This document shows positions 1 through 9,860 of a DNA stretch of 64,000 nt, piece after piece. Both the position numbers and the translations under genes were made by a program. The stretch lies in contig VDFB02187701.1 of the NCBI GenBank assembly GCA_007258455.2, forward strand, positions 1-64,000, in the 5' to 3' direction. This DNA is from Sequoia sempervirens. Taxonomy: Eukaryota; Streptophyta; Pinopsida; Cupressales; Cupressaceae. The stretch's first letter is position 1. The number at the start of each line of letters is the position of its first letter. The notes below the pieces were generated by a model. The model was not told where the DNA came from and made no database searches. It saw only the letters and a program-made list of their open reading frames with translations.

Positions 1-2284
1 TTTATTTTATTTCTTGTAGGTGGATGACGACACGAGGCGAATCTTCAAAGAAGAAGCAATGGCATGGAATGGTGGCGAGTCTGCTTCAAGCCAAATAGAG
101 TGAGGAAAAAAGGATGGCACAAGCATGCGAAAGTCTGACTTTGCCCAAGCACAGCATGTCCAAACCTTTACAAAGTCTGACTTTGCTTGGAGAAGGTACG
201 TCCAGACATCCATAAGATCCGCCAAGTACAATGGCAAACATGATGGAAAGTCCGACCTAGACCAAGAAAAGAAATGTCAAAGTGTTGAGAAGGTTCGCCA
301 AGCATAAAGATAAGATGGCGAAACCACTAGCAAATCCGACTTTGCTCAACTGAGAAATGGCACAAGCATGATAAAGTTCGACTTCTCCCTAGACATGTTT
401 GTCCAAAGTGGCTTGAAGTCTGACTTAGGTCGAGAGAGAAAACATCCAAGCTCGTGTGAAGTCCGCCCAAGGAGAGGATGAGAAAATTGGCTAAGTGTTG
501 ATACCTTGGCTAGAAGAATTCACTAAGTGTTGGACAGAAAATAGGAAGGATGAAGAGAAATAAAGAAGAAATGAATAAAATCCTTAGCACAAGCCAGATT
601 CAGAATTGAAGGCAAATCCACAGGCAAAGTTCATCCAAAACCTTGGCTAAATGTTGGATAGTCCAGATGAAGATGTTACAAAATGAGCCTGAATAGCCAA
701 AATTTGGCTAAGTCTGGGAAATACTTCACAGAGGAAATTCCAATTTCCTCCATTGTGGCGAAAGCACAGGGGCATTCTTCTCCAAATTCAAGACACTTGA
801 ACGGATATCCAAACATCTTGGAAGGATTTCATCTACAATCCCAGACCTGTTGAAGCAATCAGGGCAACTTCTTGAGGGATTTCATCTCCTGAGGAATTAA
901 AAACAAACTTCCAATCAGAATCAGATGGTGACAAGAAGAGTGTTCCAAACAGATCTCCATACTTAGACAATTTCTCGGCACAAATTGGAGAATTCAAAGA
1001 GGAAATCCAAAGTAATAGCATCAACCTAGTTCAAGCAGGAGGAAGTTCAAAGCAACCAACTTCAAGTCCAGACACCTTCTCCAAGGGGAGAGTTCCAGAC
1101 CTCAAAGATTCCAGTACAGGCAAGAAGAAGAAATCAAAGTCTCAAAAGGAATCCAGGATCTAAGCTAGGAAGGAACAAGCGCAAAGGACAGAGTCATCGA
1201 CAGGGAAAATATTCTAAGGCAAGTGCGTGGAAGAAAAACGAAGCAACCAAGGAAGGCATCCAGCGCGCTGAGGTGGCGCCTCGTCATCTTCCAACCAATC
1301 AAATTGTTTTGAATCAACATGCAACAACTTTCTATTTTATTGTTGATTTATATTTAGCAAAAGGACAAGTGTCCTCAAATGAAATTTTCTCATTGGTCGA
1401 AAGTGACAAACCCTAATTAGGGTTTTATTTTGTAATCTCAGCCGTTGATTTGAAATCAATCTTGGCCATTGAATTGTAATTGGGGAGCCTATAAATTAAG
1501 CTCGCCCCCTCATTTGTAAGGTGTGGAGAGAGATTATGTAAATTGTCGCATTGAGACTATTTTGAATGATAAAAGCTCTTGAGCATGATTTGCCTTGAAT
1601 AACTTCTTATTGTTGAATAGTAAGCGAGGTTGCATATTATCTTCCGCCATAGATTAGAGTTAAAGTTAAATTAGATAGAATTTGCTTTGAAAGTTGTTAA
1701 TTGAATGAGAGATTGATCGCATTGACTCAATGGTGAAGTGTAGCTCATACCTTTTTCGAATGGATGATTTGCATTCGATTTGTAAAGTTAGCCTGAGCTC
1801 TTAATCGTGGAAGCTTAACTTCAGCCTCATTCGAGGTTTGAAAATTATTCTCACAAACCCCTTGAAGATTGCACCCATTTTGCGTATGTTGTCCAACAGG
1901 AGGTGAAACAAAGTGTGGTTTATTTCTCTTCACCAAGTCCTTACTGTCTCTTGAGTTCTTAGGCTTAGACTAGATTCTCTTAACCCTATTCTTTTTGCCA
2001 TTTTTTTTGAGATCCATTGAAGGTCCTAACTGAGAACCTTTAAAGATAAATTTCCTAAGTCCCGAACTTGTGAAGACTTTTTGCGTAAGTCCCCTTGTTC
2101 ATTACCAGCAAATCACAACGGCCATTGAGCTTATCCACACGTCAAGACCCGACTAAAGAAACCTTGGAATCGCCATATGATCTTCTCGCAATCTTAGCAT
2201 ACGCGGTGGTTTTTCAAGAGAGGATAAAGTGTCTTTGGACATTTTTATTCCGATGTTTGGTGGATGATAAAACACTCATCAACA
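1..2284 (+). mobile_element. Right part of a very long LTR, truncated by window start
   Basis: This stretch shares its last 1 kb or so, inverted, with 18536-19440. Both copies have a TATA box, the same transcribed-looking segment (AATAAAAGCTCTTGAGC and its variant) and the same terminus ending in ATCAACA. The right end at 2284 is therefore an LTR 3' end. No primer-binding site follows, so it is a solo LTR or the 3' LTR of an element lying to the left. The first 480 bases hold degenerate GTCTGACTTT or AGTCCGCC units, the strand complement of the GGCGGACTT array near 23.5 kb. Unlike that copy, it has no coding region before the promoter. Confidence 0.7.
1490..1496 (+). promoter_or_regulatory. 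LTR TATA box
   Basis: TATAAAT lies in the middle of the LTR. About 30-60 bases downstream the sequence becomes strongly conserved with the inverted copy at 19.2-19.3 kb, as expected for the start of the R region. The equivalent box of that copy is at 19322-19329. Confidence 0.5.
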
Positions 2285-2296
2285 CAGCCAGAATAG

Positions 2297-3376
2297 CGGG
2301 AGAAGAGTCCATCGGAGGGACTAGGGGGTGAGGAAGGACCAGTCGTGCACACTCAGCAAAGTGAGACGGCCAGACTTGGCGAGGATGCACTTGCACACCC
2401 GGAGGCTAGAACAGAAGAGGCACCAGGGACAGCCATACATGAGCCTCAGCAGATAGTCGGGGAACCACCCCAGGAGGAGACAGAGCCAGGCGATGAGGAG
2501 GACGAGGAGGGTGACTCCACGAAGGGATTCGTCGTGGAGATGTCACAACCAGACCCATCAGACCCACTAGGCACGGTGCAACAATATGTACAGGAGTTAG
2601 AGCATATGGGCAGGTTGATGATCCGAGTGGGACAGGTTTCCAGGGACCTCAGGATTGGCCGATCTCCTCTAGTGGGCCAGGAAGTCCAGCGCATCCGTAG
2701 ATTCGTACAGATGGGGTGTGAGGCTGAGTTCATGCGGATATTCGGCGAAGGGTGGCCAGCAGGAGAGACTCCTGCAATAATGAGAGCCTGGCGGGGTCAA
2801 CCACCGAGACTAGTAGGGCGAGACGCAGGGGTTCTGGACAACTTATATCACATAGAGCTTGCCTTTCGAGATGTCTTTATTCTCATGAAATGCCAAGTAT
2901 TTTCTACTGAGGTAGCGGTATCACGAAGAGTGGACGCCTATAGACTCTTGCAGAGGGTTAAGGACGAGTCCTCTGCTACCATAAGGAGCATCCAAAATGA
3001 CTTGGCCGAACAAACTCGGCTTGCCAGTGAGAGGGGAGCTCGATTGGAGGTCTTGGAGTCTCGGGTGGCCGTCTTGGAAGAAGAAGCAAAGCAGAAAGAG
3101 GAAGCATGGACGCAACGAGTGAGAGCATTGGTAGATCAGTTGGCTGCAAAAGATGTTGATTTGGCGGCCAGGAGTGCAGAGGCAGAGAAGGCAAAAAGCC
3201 AACTGATGGAGGCAGCCCGTATGGTAAAGGCGGCGAGGGAGAGGGAGATACTGGCAGATCGGCAACTTCGCACACGTACCGAGGAGGTGAGGCGACTGCG
3301 AGCGGAGCATTCTTCTACTACTCCGACGTCATCTGTGCATCCAGGGACACACTCCCTTCCCCCTGCTTCTCATTGA
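2297..3376 (+). CDS. Coiled-coil ORF just upstream of the polypurine tract, function unknown
   Basis: An open frame of about 360 codons follows an in-frame TAG at 2294. There is no ATG until about 2539; GTG at 2345 is the first conventional alternative start. The protein is probably 5'-truncated or made from a spliced or fused message. The N-terminal 70 residues are rich in Glu, Asp and Pro. A middle globular-looking part (about residues 80-200) contains FGEGWPAGETPAIM. Residues 210-320 form a long Glu/Arg/Ala heptad-like coiled coil, and the tail is Ser/Thr/Pro-rich. I do not recognise reverse transcriptase, integrase, protease or zinc-knuckle motifs. Extra ORFs beside pol are known in Tat/Ogre-type Ty3/gypsy elements; assignment to that group is inference. 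Unlike most ORFs here it has no internal stop over 1 kb, so it is fairly young or was constrained until recently. Confidence 0.55.
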   Translation, partial: REKSPSEGLGGEEGPVVHTQQSETARLGEDALAHPEARTEEAPGTAIHEPQQIVGEPPQEETEPGDEEDEEGDSTKGFVVEMSQPDPSDPLGTVQQYVQELEHMGRLMIRVGQVSRDLRIGRSPLVGQEVQRIRRFVQMGCEAEFMRIFGEGWPAGETPAIMRAWRGQPPRLVGRDAGVLDNLYHIELAFRDVFILMKCQVFSTEVAVSRRVDAYRLLQRVKDESSATIRSIQNDLAEQTRLASERGARLEVLESRVAVLEEEAKQKEEAWTQRVRALVDQLAAKDVDLAARSAEAEKAKSQLMEAARMVKAAREREILADRQLRTRTEEVRRLRAEHSSTTPTSSVHPGTHSLPPASH

Positions 3377-3420
3377 ACTTGTCTTGCTATATGTATGTCG
3401 TCTGGAAGACGACTTCTTTT

Positions 3421-3429
3421 GTGGGGGGA
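3421..3429 (+). promoter_or_regulatory. Polypurine tract
   Basis: GTGGGGGGA sits immediately before a TG-starting LTR and 45 bases after the stop codon of the preceding ORF. This is the expected plus-strand primer site of an LTR retrotransposon. Confidence 0.6.
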
Positions 3430-3765
3430 TGATGTTAGTCATATATCTTTACTTTGTTGTCGGTCGTAGTCGGCCTTGGTCGTAGTCGGCCAATTGTTAA
3501 TAAAACTATAGATTAGTAAAGAATAATAATGTCATGTACTTTCGGGAAATCATGTTCGGATTAATGTTAATGTTAATGTTGTTATGAAACGTCGTGTCGG
3601 TTGGTTATCTAACCACCGCCGAACGTTATATGTAGCCTGTTGGGATAGTCGGGAAGGAGTTATGGTAACGAGTTATGTGCCGATGATTATATTGTTAAGC
3701 ATTGTGATACTCTGTGATTGTACATGATATTTCTGATAATGAATAAAGTTTCTGGCATTCAAACA
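3430..3765 (+). mobile_element. LTR following the coiled-coil ORF
   Basis: The LTR begins TGATGTTAGTC (or at TGTTAGTC, 3433) after the purine tract. It holds a twofold GTAGTCGGCC repeat and AATAAA near 3743, and may end at ATTCAAACA (3765), although no second LTR is present to fix the end. A diverged minus-strand relative lies at about 47990-48320. They share a GGTTGG..CTAACCACCGCC block and a similar AATAAAG end. Confidence 0.45.
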
Positions 3766-4535
3766 TGATATCTTTCTGGTTACTATTTTATTCTATGTTC
3801 TGCACATAATTAGTTTGCCAGTAGTACGTAAGATTTGAATCCCATTCAGTAGGCAAACATTCTGCAAGGAGTAAGACTCACACCATGAAGAGATTGGGGT
3901 CAAACAAACATATGTCTCTCTTTGTCGGCATATATCTATTTGTATCTCTCATGGTTTCTATCAATATGCGAAACAGACACACCTGCTCTGAGATGAAATA
4001 TGTTAGACAAATTTGAGGTGCCATTCTGTGAGATAATGAATTTTTAAGGGTTTTTGAATAGAATCTTGTGTTAGTATGGAATGTGGATGAATATTAGAGA
4101 CGAATTTTTGTGGATTGTACTGAGGTTTGCCAGATTTCAAACTTTTTGGTTGTTATGTAGAGAACCCTGTGACATAGGCATTCCTTGTGGCCATCTCTAC
4201 AATCTATCCAAGTATACTGGATTTCTGTCCATTTTATTTTTTTATACATATATCTCCATACTTTATACATGTAAGTTTTATTAACAATTTATAAGTCTGA
4301 ACAGGGTTCAAACACCTTTATAGGCTGCTTCCTGGCAGCTGTCATTTCATTACTTTACTTTTTTTGGGAAGAGATAAGCTAGGTTCTCTGTATTTCCAGT
4401 TGAACCTAAATGCAACTGAATGAAAATGCTACTCATAGCATCATCAAAGAAGTTAAGGCACTAAAAAAAGTTCAGACGAGTTTATGTTTTGCTGTACTAT
4501 CATCTCAAGGCAAATTTGCACCTCCCTACAAGCAC
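3766..4535. other. Intergenic or intron sequence without a recognised feature
   Basis: This is AT-rich sequence downstream of the last host exon found on the minus strand. I searched it for the next transporter exon and found no candidate with a compatible phase. The 3' end of the gene is probably left of the window, beyond the LTR elements, or lost. Confidence 0.4.
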
Positions 4536-4620
4536 CTGGATATGAAAAGACAACCTCAACATATAGAATGCTTGTTGCTCGGCATGCCTTTTCAAGCTGC
4601 AGTCCCCGGGCAAGCAGCAC
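4536..4620 (-). CDS. Host transporter exon (fourth visible), DMT/EamA family
   Basis: The exon begins after TTGTTTGCAG and reads VLLARGLQLEKACRATSILY followed by VEVVFSY. The motif 'ARGLQLEKA.RAT...Y.EVVF' is the hallmark helix pair near the end of the second EamA domain in SLC35G-like drug/metabolite transporters, membrane proteins with about ten spans. The 3' limit is uncertain. Taking the donor at 4535 (CAG|GTGCTT) keeps the family-typical EVVFSY. A weaker donor at 4554 (GAG|GTTGTC) would end the exon after YVE. The residue after SY is Pro where the family usually has a hydrophobic residue, so the real junction could be slightly different. The next exon was not found. Confidence 0.6.
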
Positions 4621-4807
4621 CTGCAAACAATGATTGTATTAGAAGGCATGGAACTTGTTCACTTTTAACATGTGCAGCTATTTAGAATGAAGTATAACCA
4701 AAAAAGAAAGGAAATTATTTAGCCAGGTATTCTCATTAGAAACGACTAGAAATGAGAAAGTAAACAGCATGAAACCCTTTGCAACTGAACAAAACAATAA
4801 CCCTTAC

Positions 4808-4879
4808 CTCTGCCACAAAAGCCAATAGAGCAATGAAAATCATGGCAATAAATGCAAAAATGTCTGGAACCACAAATTT
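4808..4879 (-). CDS. Host transporter exon (third visible)
   Basis: This is a 72-nt, 24-codon, phase-0 exon bounded by TTCTCAG and GTAAGG, both good splice sites. It begins KFVVPDIFAF and continues as one hydrophobic transmembrane helix ending AFVAE. Joined to the next exon it gives FVAE-VLLARGLQLEK, which matches the helix-loop-helix arrangement of the second EamA repeat. The 187-bp intron that follows is the only short one in the gene. No lesion is seen. Confidence 0.7.
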
Positions 4880-5319
4880 CTGAGAAGAAAACAAGAACCT
4901 CAAATCAGTTCCATGTAAAAATGATATCATAGACATAATCAAATCCCAATTGGTTATTATTAGTCACTATCAAGAGATGCAACCTATCACCTAGATGGGA
5001 CACACCCTATCAAACAAACCTATTTGCATATAAATACTTACCTATTATTATTCTCATTATATATTCACCATGCAGATATTACATATTAACTGTGTGTGAA
5101 TTTGTTAGGTACATGACAAGTAGTATAAGAGGTATATCTTGTGGCTAGTGGTTTGCAAAATTGTTTTTGGTTTTTTCCCTTGAAATCTCACCTATGTTTG
5201 GTCAAGTTGTGTCTGACAGAACTTTTTTTGGCTTTAAGAGCATGTCCTAGTGTTTCACTAAATTTTGTGAACCATATACAGAAGAAAATGTTGGTAAAAC
5301 TGAAGAAATGAGATTGAGA
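4880..5319. other. Intron sequence, no feature seen
   Basis: AT-rich intronic sequence lies between the host exon and a decayed copia LTR. Nothing recognisable is in it. Confidence 0.4.
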
Positions 5320-5489
5320 GAAATTATTTACTCAAAGAGAGCACAACCTTATATTATTGAAAATAGTCTAAAAATATAAACTAGTTAAAAATTGAAAATA
5401 GATTGCAGTTACAACAAACAGCAGTTACACACTTATAACTAAAAATACCACTTATTATAGAAATAACTAATATTATTCTAAAATTATAA
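5320..5489 (-). mobile_element. Decayed Ty1/copia 3' LTR fragment
   Basis: On the plus strand this ends against TACCCTCTTAATGAC, whose complement is a degenerate purine tract. The layout (AT-rich LTR, then ATACCCTC..TTAATG) is the same as at 52097-52112, where a copia gag is clear. The left end is approximate. Confidence 0.35.
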
Positions 5490-6900
5490 TACCCTCTTAA
5501 TGACTAAACCAGAAACAGCATCAAGTTTGTCCCAAAATTTGAGAAAGAAAATAGGAACAAGAGATATGCAATCAGTAGACTGCTCCTGAGATATGCAAAA
5601 ATAGAGAGAAATATCTACACAAGCAACTTTCATGGCTGCTGGCACCTAAAAGAAATTTGAGAAAAAGGAAAAATGACATGCTTGGCAGCTGAACCAACAA
5701 GTTGTTTCCCTTTCCTTTGAGATCATTCATCTGATTGAGGATTTTTTCTCTCATGTACATCTTCCAAACTGGATTAATACCACTTAGATCTCCAATGCAC
5801 AATAGGCAAATGCTACGAAGGTGAAATCTTATAAAGTCTCGGACAAACTCTATATGGGCAGAACCTTAGCCAGAGTGGGTATACCTCAGTTCTGTATCAC
5901 TCAAAAGAACAAGCCAAATGTTGACTCTCTGCAATACCCAATAAACTAAAAGGTTCATCTTTCTCAACAACAGCAAAGTACTAGATTCTAGAACATTACT
6001 GACATCCTAATTAGGAACCAAAGTAGATACAACTAAACCAACAATATTCCTTGTACCAAATCCAACAAGTTCATACAAGTTGCCTTGCCTACTGCCTATG
6101 GAAACCATTCTGTCATGTTTCACAATAGGAACAATGCACTCCTTTGCAAAAACTACACTAAATTGTTAATTTTTTTTGTAGTTTGACACATAGATAGTGA
6201 ACTTTTGTTAGCATTTCAAACTAAAACTTTGATAGCTTCATTTAGTACAACTCATATATCATCTATCCCTTAGCCATACGTGAAATGCTATCACCAAGTC
6301 AAATAGAATGCATGTGACTAGAATCAGCAATAAACCTTACATACTGGTCCTTTTGACATGTGAAGTGTTTGGATGCTCTAGAATCAAAGAACAACAACTA
6401 CTTTCAACATTGTCTTTAGAAGATGTCATTAATGCAAACTATTCATCTAAAAAATTGTCTTTCTCAACAGTAGCCACATTAGCCCCCACCATGCGGCTTG
6501 TGAGAATCTAGTCATTGTCCTTTCTTGCATTTTTCTTAACATGTCAAAATTTGTTTCAATAAAAACACTTCACCTTTTTCTTTGACTGTGAAATATGGAA
6601 TAAGTTTGGCCCTTAAACCTTAAGTGCACAGTATCTATTGACCTTATCAAAACAGTTATGTGTTTGGGTCTTTGGCAATAGGTTTAGAGATATTTGAAGA
6701 ATTTGTTGCTTTTACTCAAGCCTAAACAATTATCCTTCTTTATGGTCGCGATTCGCTCCTCCATGACCTCCAAACTCTTCAACTAGATATTTCTCATGAA
6801 TTTCTTTCTCTTCTTCAGCCCATGATTCAAGCTTTTCCTATGCCCTTCCAAACAGATGACCTCTACAACTTCAAAGATGATCTGCAATTTTAGATTTTCT
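5490..6900 (-). pseudogene. Ty1/copia gag-protease fragment
   Basis: Reading the minus strand in pieces gives a degenerate zinc knuckle (KCFY.NKF.HVKKN, about 6560-6510). Near 6400-6330 there is a patch resembling the copia protease start (SRASKHFTCQKDQY). Near 6110-6020, KHDRMVSIGSRQGNLYEL resembles the pre-integrase region, and 5802-5572 carries a further open piece. Frames change repeatedly and stops are common. Integrase, reverse transcriptase and RNase H are missing between these pieces and the LTR, so it is a large internal deletion as well as a pseudogene. Confidence 0.4.
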
Positions 6901-9291
6901 TTGCCAATGCCACAACTTTACCCTTAATCCACAATCCTTCCACTATAATTTATGAATTTCTCCATATCACAATTTGAGAATGTTGGCCTCTATTCCTCAC
7001 AATTTCTTCTTCACGTAATGATGATGACCTCACAATTTCCTCTATTCTTCCATAATTCCACACTTTTTGCAGAACTCACCCAATGCTCAGTTAGTCTTGA
7101 GCTCACTTTATTTTAAACATTAAATACATAAATAAGAAAATTTATTACCAGCATTTTATGTCATTAAATTCTTTAAACAATATATTTTAAAATCCTCATT
7201 TTAAGCACTCATTTGTGTTCTCAAAATTCATGGGATTATATGCAATTTTTCTTGGTTGGTAACTGCTATGTGCAATACAGTGACAGTTCACTTAAATCTA
7301 GAAGTTTGTAGCTTTTCCCACCATTTTGAGAGGACTTCCGATTTGATTAATGTGTTATTGATGTTTTTCTGCTTTGAAATGAATGAAAATCCAAATTATC
7401 TTGAAAAACATGATAAAATTTACAGATTTTTAATGTGTGGAGTCATGCTGATCTTTTATGGATATTCTTTGCCGAGTCCAAGTCAACCTAAAATAGGCCT
7501 GGCAAATTTGAGCCGGGTCTGAGTTTCGCAAATCAAAACTGTAATATGGCTGGCTATTTTTCATTTCAAAAGTAGTTCGTACAAACGTATGTTAAGTTTC
7601 CAGAGCAGAAAGAGGTTCCTATGTAGAACTATCCCCTTCTATCCTCCAAATATATCAGACTAAAACATAATGGAACACTAGGAGAAAAATCTTTTGCAAT
7701 CTCAAATAGAAACATCAATTGATGTTGAAACCTTCTAAACTATGAATGCTCCTACAAGAATACAATTTTCAGTGAAATGCCCAGAGATTCATGAAAGTAT
7801 AGCAACAAGTGGTGTTAGGTTCAAACTTCATGCAGCATATAAATATGCTTTCATATCAAGTTATTGGATGCTACTGACCAAGACACTTTGCTAACATAGA
7901 GTATATTACTCTTTACTGAAATGATTTTCCAAGTAACGTTGGCTCTTAAATTCTTAATACAAGGGAGAATAGGAAAATAGCTCTCTAGATCATAGAAGCA
8001 TGAATCCTCAAAAAATCCTAAAAATACCGATATTTAAAAAATCTTTGGCCAAAACAATTTTTTCCCCAAAAAATCCTGATTTAATCAGCCATGATTTTCA
8101 ACAATGTTCAATTATTTTTAAGTGTTTAAATCGTGAAAAAATTGCCCAACCAACCTGTCGCAAAACCCTAACCGCACAAAATCACTATTTAATCAAGTTG
8201 CTGAGGCAAATCACAGGTAAGCAACCTTGAATGGATGTATATTTCTAATAGATGTTAAGGACATTAAAATATAATGGTTATGAAATGTGCTGCTTTTTCT
8301 CTATATTCCACACTACTGTCATTTGCCTTAGCTCGTAGTAATGCTTTCCATGTATATAAATCCAAAGACACAATTTTGTGACAAATAGTAAACAATATCA
8401 CAAGTACTAAGGCTTCTTTCTTATTTTTTTTAACATATATGAACTTTATAGGAGTACTTGCCAAAAGTAAATATAGAAAGCCAGACTAAACTGAAACAAA
8501 ACTCTATTGGCTTGATATCAACCTACAGAGGTTTTTTTCTTTGAATTCTTGTGATCCTGACTATTCAAAAGAATTTTAACATTTCAATTGTCAACAATAA
8601 TAGCAAGGTCATTGTTAGATTATCAAGGTTAGATTAGGACAAATTTCATTTTCAAATGCTAACAAAGTGTGATAATTTGGAGCTTCAATTTGACACTAAC
8701 CATCAAGTTTTAATGACAAGCGGGTAGGGTAGTGACAATTGTATAATCAAGTGGGAAGCATAAGTATATACATAATATTATATAGACATTGTGGAACCGG
8801 AAGCAGAATGGTTCCTATTAGAAAGATAAAACTCAGCTTGCAATGCTGAAAACAATTAACTGTAGTAGTATTTATATCAAAATGAAGGATTGTTGTGGTT
8901 ATATTTAAATTTCCTATATATTTTGCAGGCTTAATGCTTTGTTAATTGGTGAAATTCACTACTTAAATGCATGCCCTGCACTTGTTTGGGAACTACATTC
9001 CATTTAGGATCATCATATACATGGAGGTTCAGAAGGTCTGCAAGGAGTATAATAGCAGTACATGAATGATCTAGACATATATAGTGTAGCATTCCATGCA
9101 TGTTAAATAGGTATCAGACAAACTAATGCATGCCTTGAGAGAAGTCATGCCTCAGTCTTGTGGGTTTATCTTAATCCCTCCTGAAGCAGGCCTCATATAG
9201 TTTCTCTTTAATAATCCATCCAAATAGATTCCAACAACAATCCCATTGAAAGGGAATGTTCCTCGTGTATTGATTTTCCATTGAAACTTCT
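6901..9291. other. Intron sequence, no convincing feature
   Basis: This is AT-rich DNA of the second host intron. Scattered open frames (for example 7256-7522 and 8000-8230 on the plus strand) have no recognisable motif and look like chance. No terminal repeats or target duplications were seen before the copia element starts at 9292. Confidence 0.4.
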
Positions 9292-9843
9292 TGTTGAATT
9301 ATGGTAGCTTCGGTCAGATATAGAAATGATGATCATATGTTAGTATGTACTGACATATGTATACACACATATATATATTTTAACTATATATATTATCATT
9401 TATATCGGAATCTACTACATTCCAAGTATACTATCGATCTGCATTTAGAGGTTATTAACTGCAGATTATTAGCATTTCGTGTTTTCATATAGGATCCCAA
9501 TCGAGCATCATTATCGGTGATCATTTCCAGATTGGATATTATTTATTTGTGCAAAATAAATTCAGATCGAACTTGGTAAGCATTTATGTTTATTAAGTAA
9601 CAAACTCCGATTAGAGATCGGGTGTTTAGTTAAGATGAAAAGGCACAATTCATGAGACATCTCATGAACGGACATGCCTCCACTTTGTGGAGACATGTCC
9701 GCTCATGGGATGTGTCACTTCCTTATATATTTAATGTAAGTCCGATCCACAATGGGAGACATCGAAATCAATAAATGTTCTGCTCTTGTAGATCGAATAC
9801 CATTAAAGAAAAATCAGATTTGTTGAACTCTTGGAATTCAACA
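9292..9843 (+). repeat. Copia 5' LTR
   Basis: A 552-bp LTR, against 568 bp for the 3' copy. By eye the two differ by seven substitutions, all transitions, plus one 16-bp indel in a TATG/TGTG-rich stretch. That is about 1.3 percent divergence and indicates a geologically recent insertion. It contains a large inverted repeat (9649-9712) directly before a TATATATTTAA box. Confidence 0.92.
9649..9712 (+). repeat. Compound inverted repeat in the copia LTR, upstream of TATA box
   Basis: Two nested palindromes are present. TTCATGAGA-CA-TCTCATGAA (9649-9668) is perfect with 9-bp arms. A larger one pairs 9658-9683 with 9687-9712 around a TTT loop, with 23 of 26 positions complementary. It ends a few bases before the putative TATA box at 9714 and is kept unchanged in the 3' LTR at 13630-13693. 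Confidence 0.8.
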
Positions 9844-9860
9844 TGGTATCAGAGCCATGG
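9844..9860 (+). promoter_or_regulatory. Primer-binding site (initiator-Met tRNA type)
   Basis: TGGTATCAGAGCCATGG directly follows the LTR. TGGTATCAGAGC is the usual plant copia site complementary to the 3' end of initiator methionine tRNA. Confidence 0.9.

Larger units (their letters stand above)
2285..3429 (+). mobile_element. 3' internal end of an LTR retrotransposon, cut by the neighbouring LTR
   Basis: The sequence changes abruptly at 2284, where the long LTR ends. It then runs through an open reading frame into a purine tract and a TG-starting LTR, which is the normal 3' order of an LTR element. Everything upstream of the last ORF (gag, pol) is absent from the window. The element therefore either was interrupted at this point or is a deletion derivative. 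Confidence 0.5.

Noticed and set aside
2921..3310. Minus-strand ORFs of 99-129 codons
   Set aside because: Antisense to the coiled-coil ORF; codon bias of Glu/Arg-rich coding opens the opposite frames.
4395..4460. Possible next transporter exon (acceptor TTTTTTTAG, donor G|GTTCAA) on the minus strand
   Set aside because: The phase compatible with the previous exon hits a stop, and the open phase gives no family-like residues.
4410..4685. 91-codon plus-strand ORF
   Set aside because: It is antisense to a real exon and its intron and has no motif of its own.
6742..6890. Plus-strand block reading LLHDLQTLQLDISHEFL as a coding fragment
   Set aside because: About 50 codons overlapping decayed copia on the other strand, with no start, splice sites or family match.
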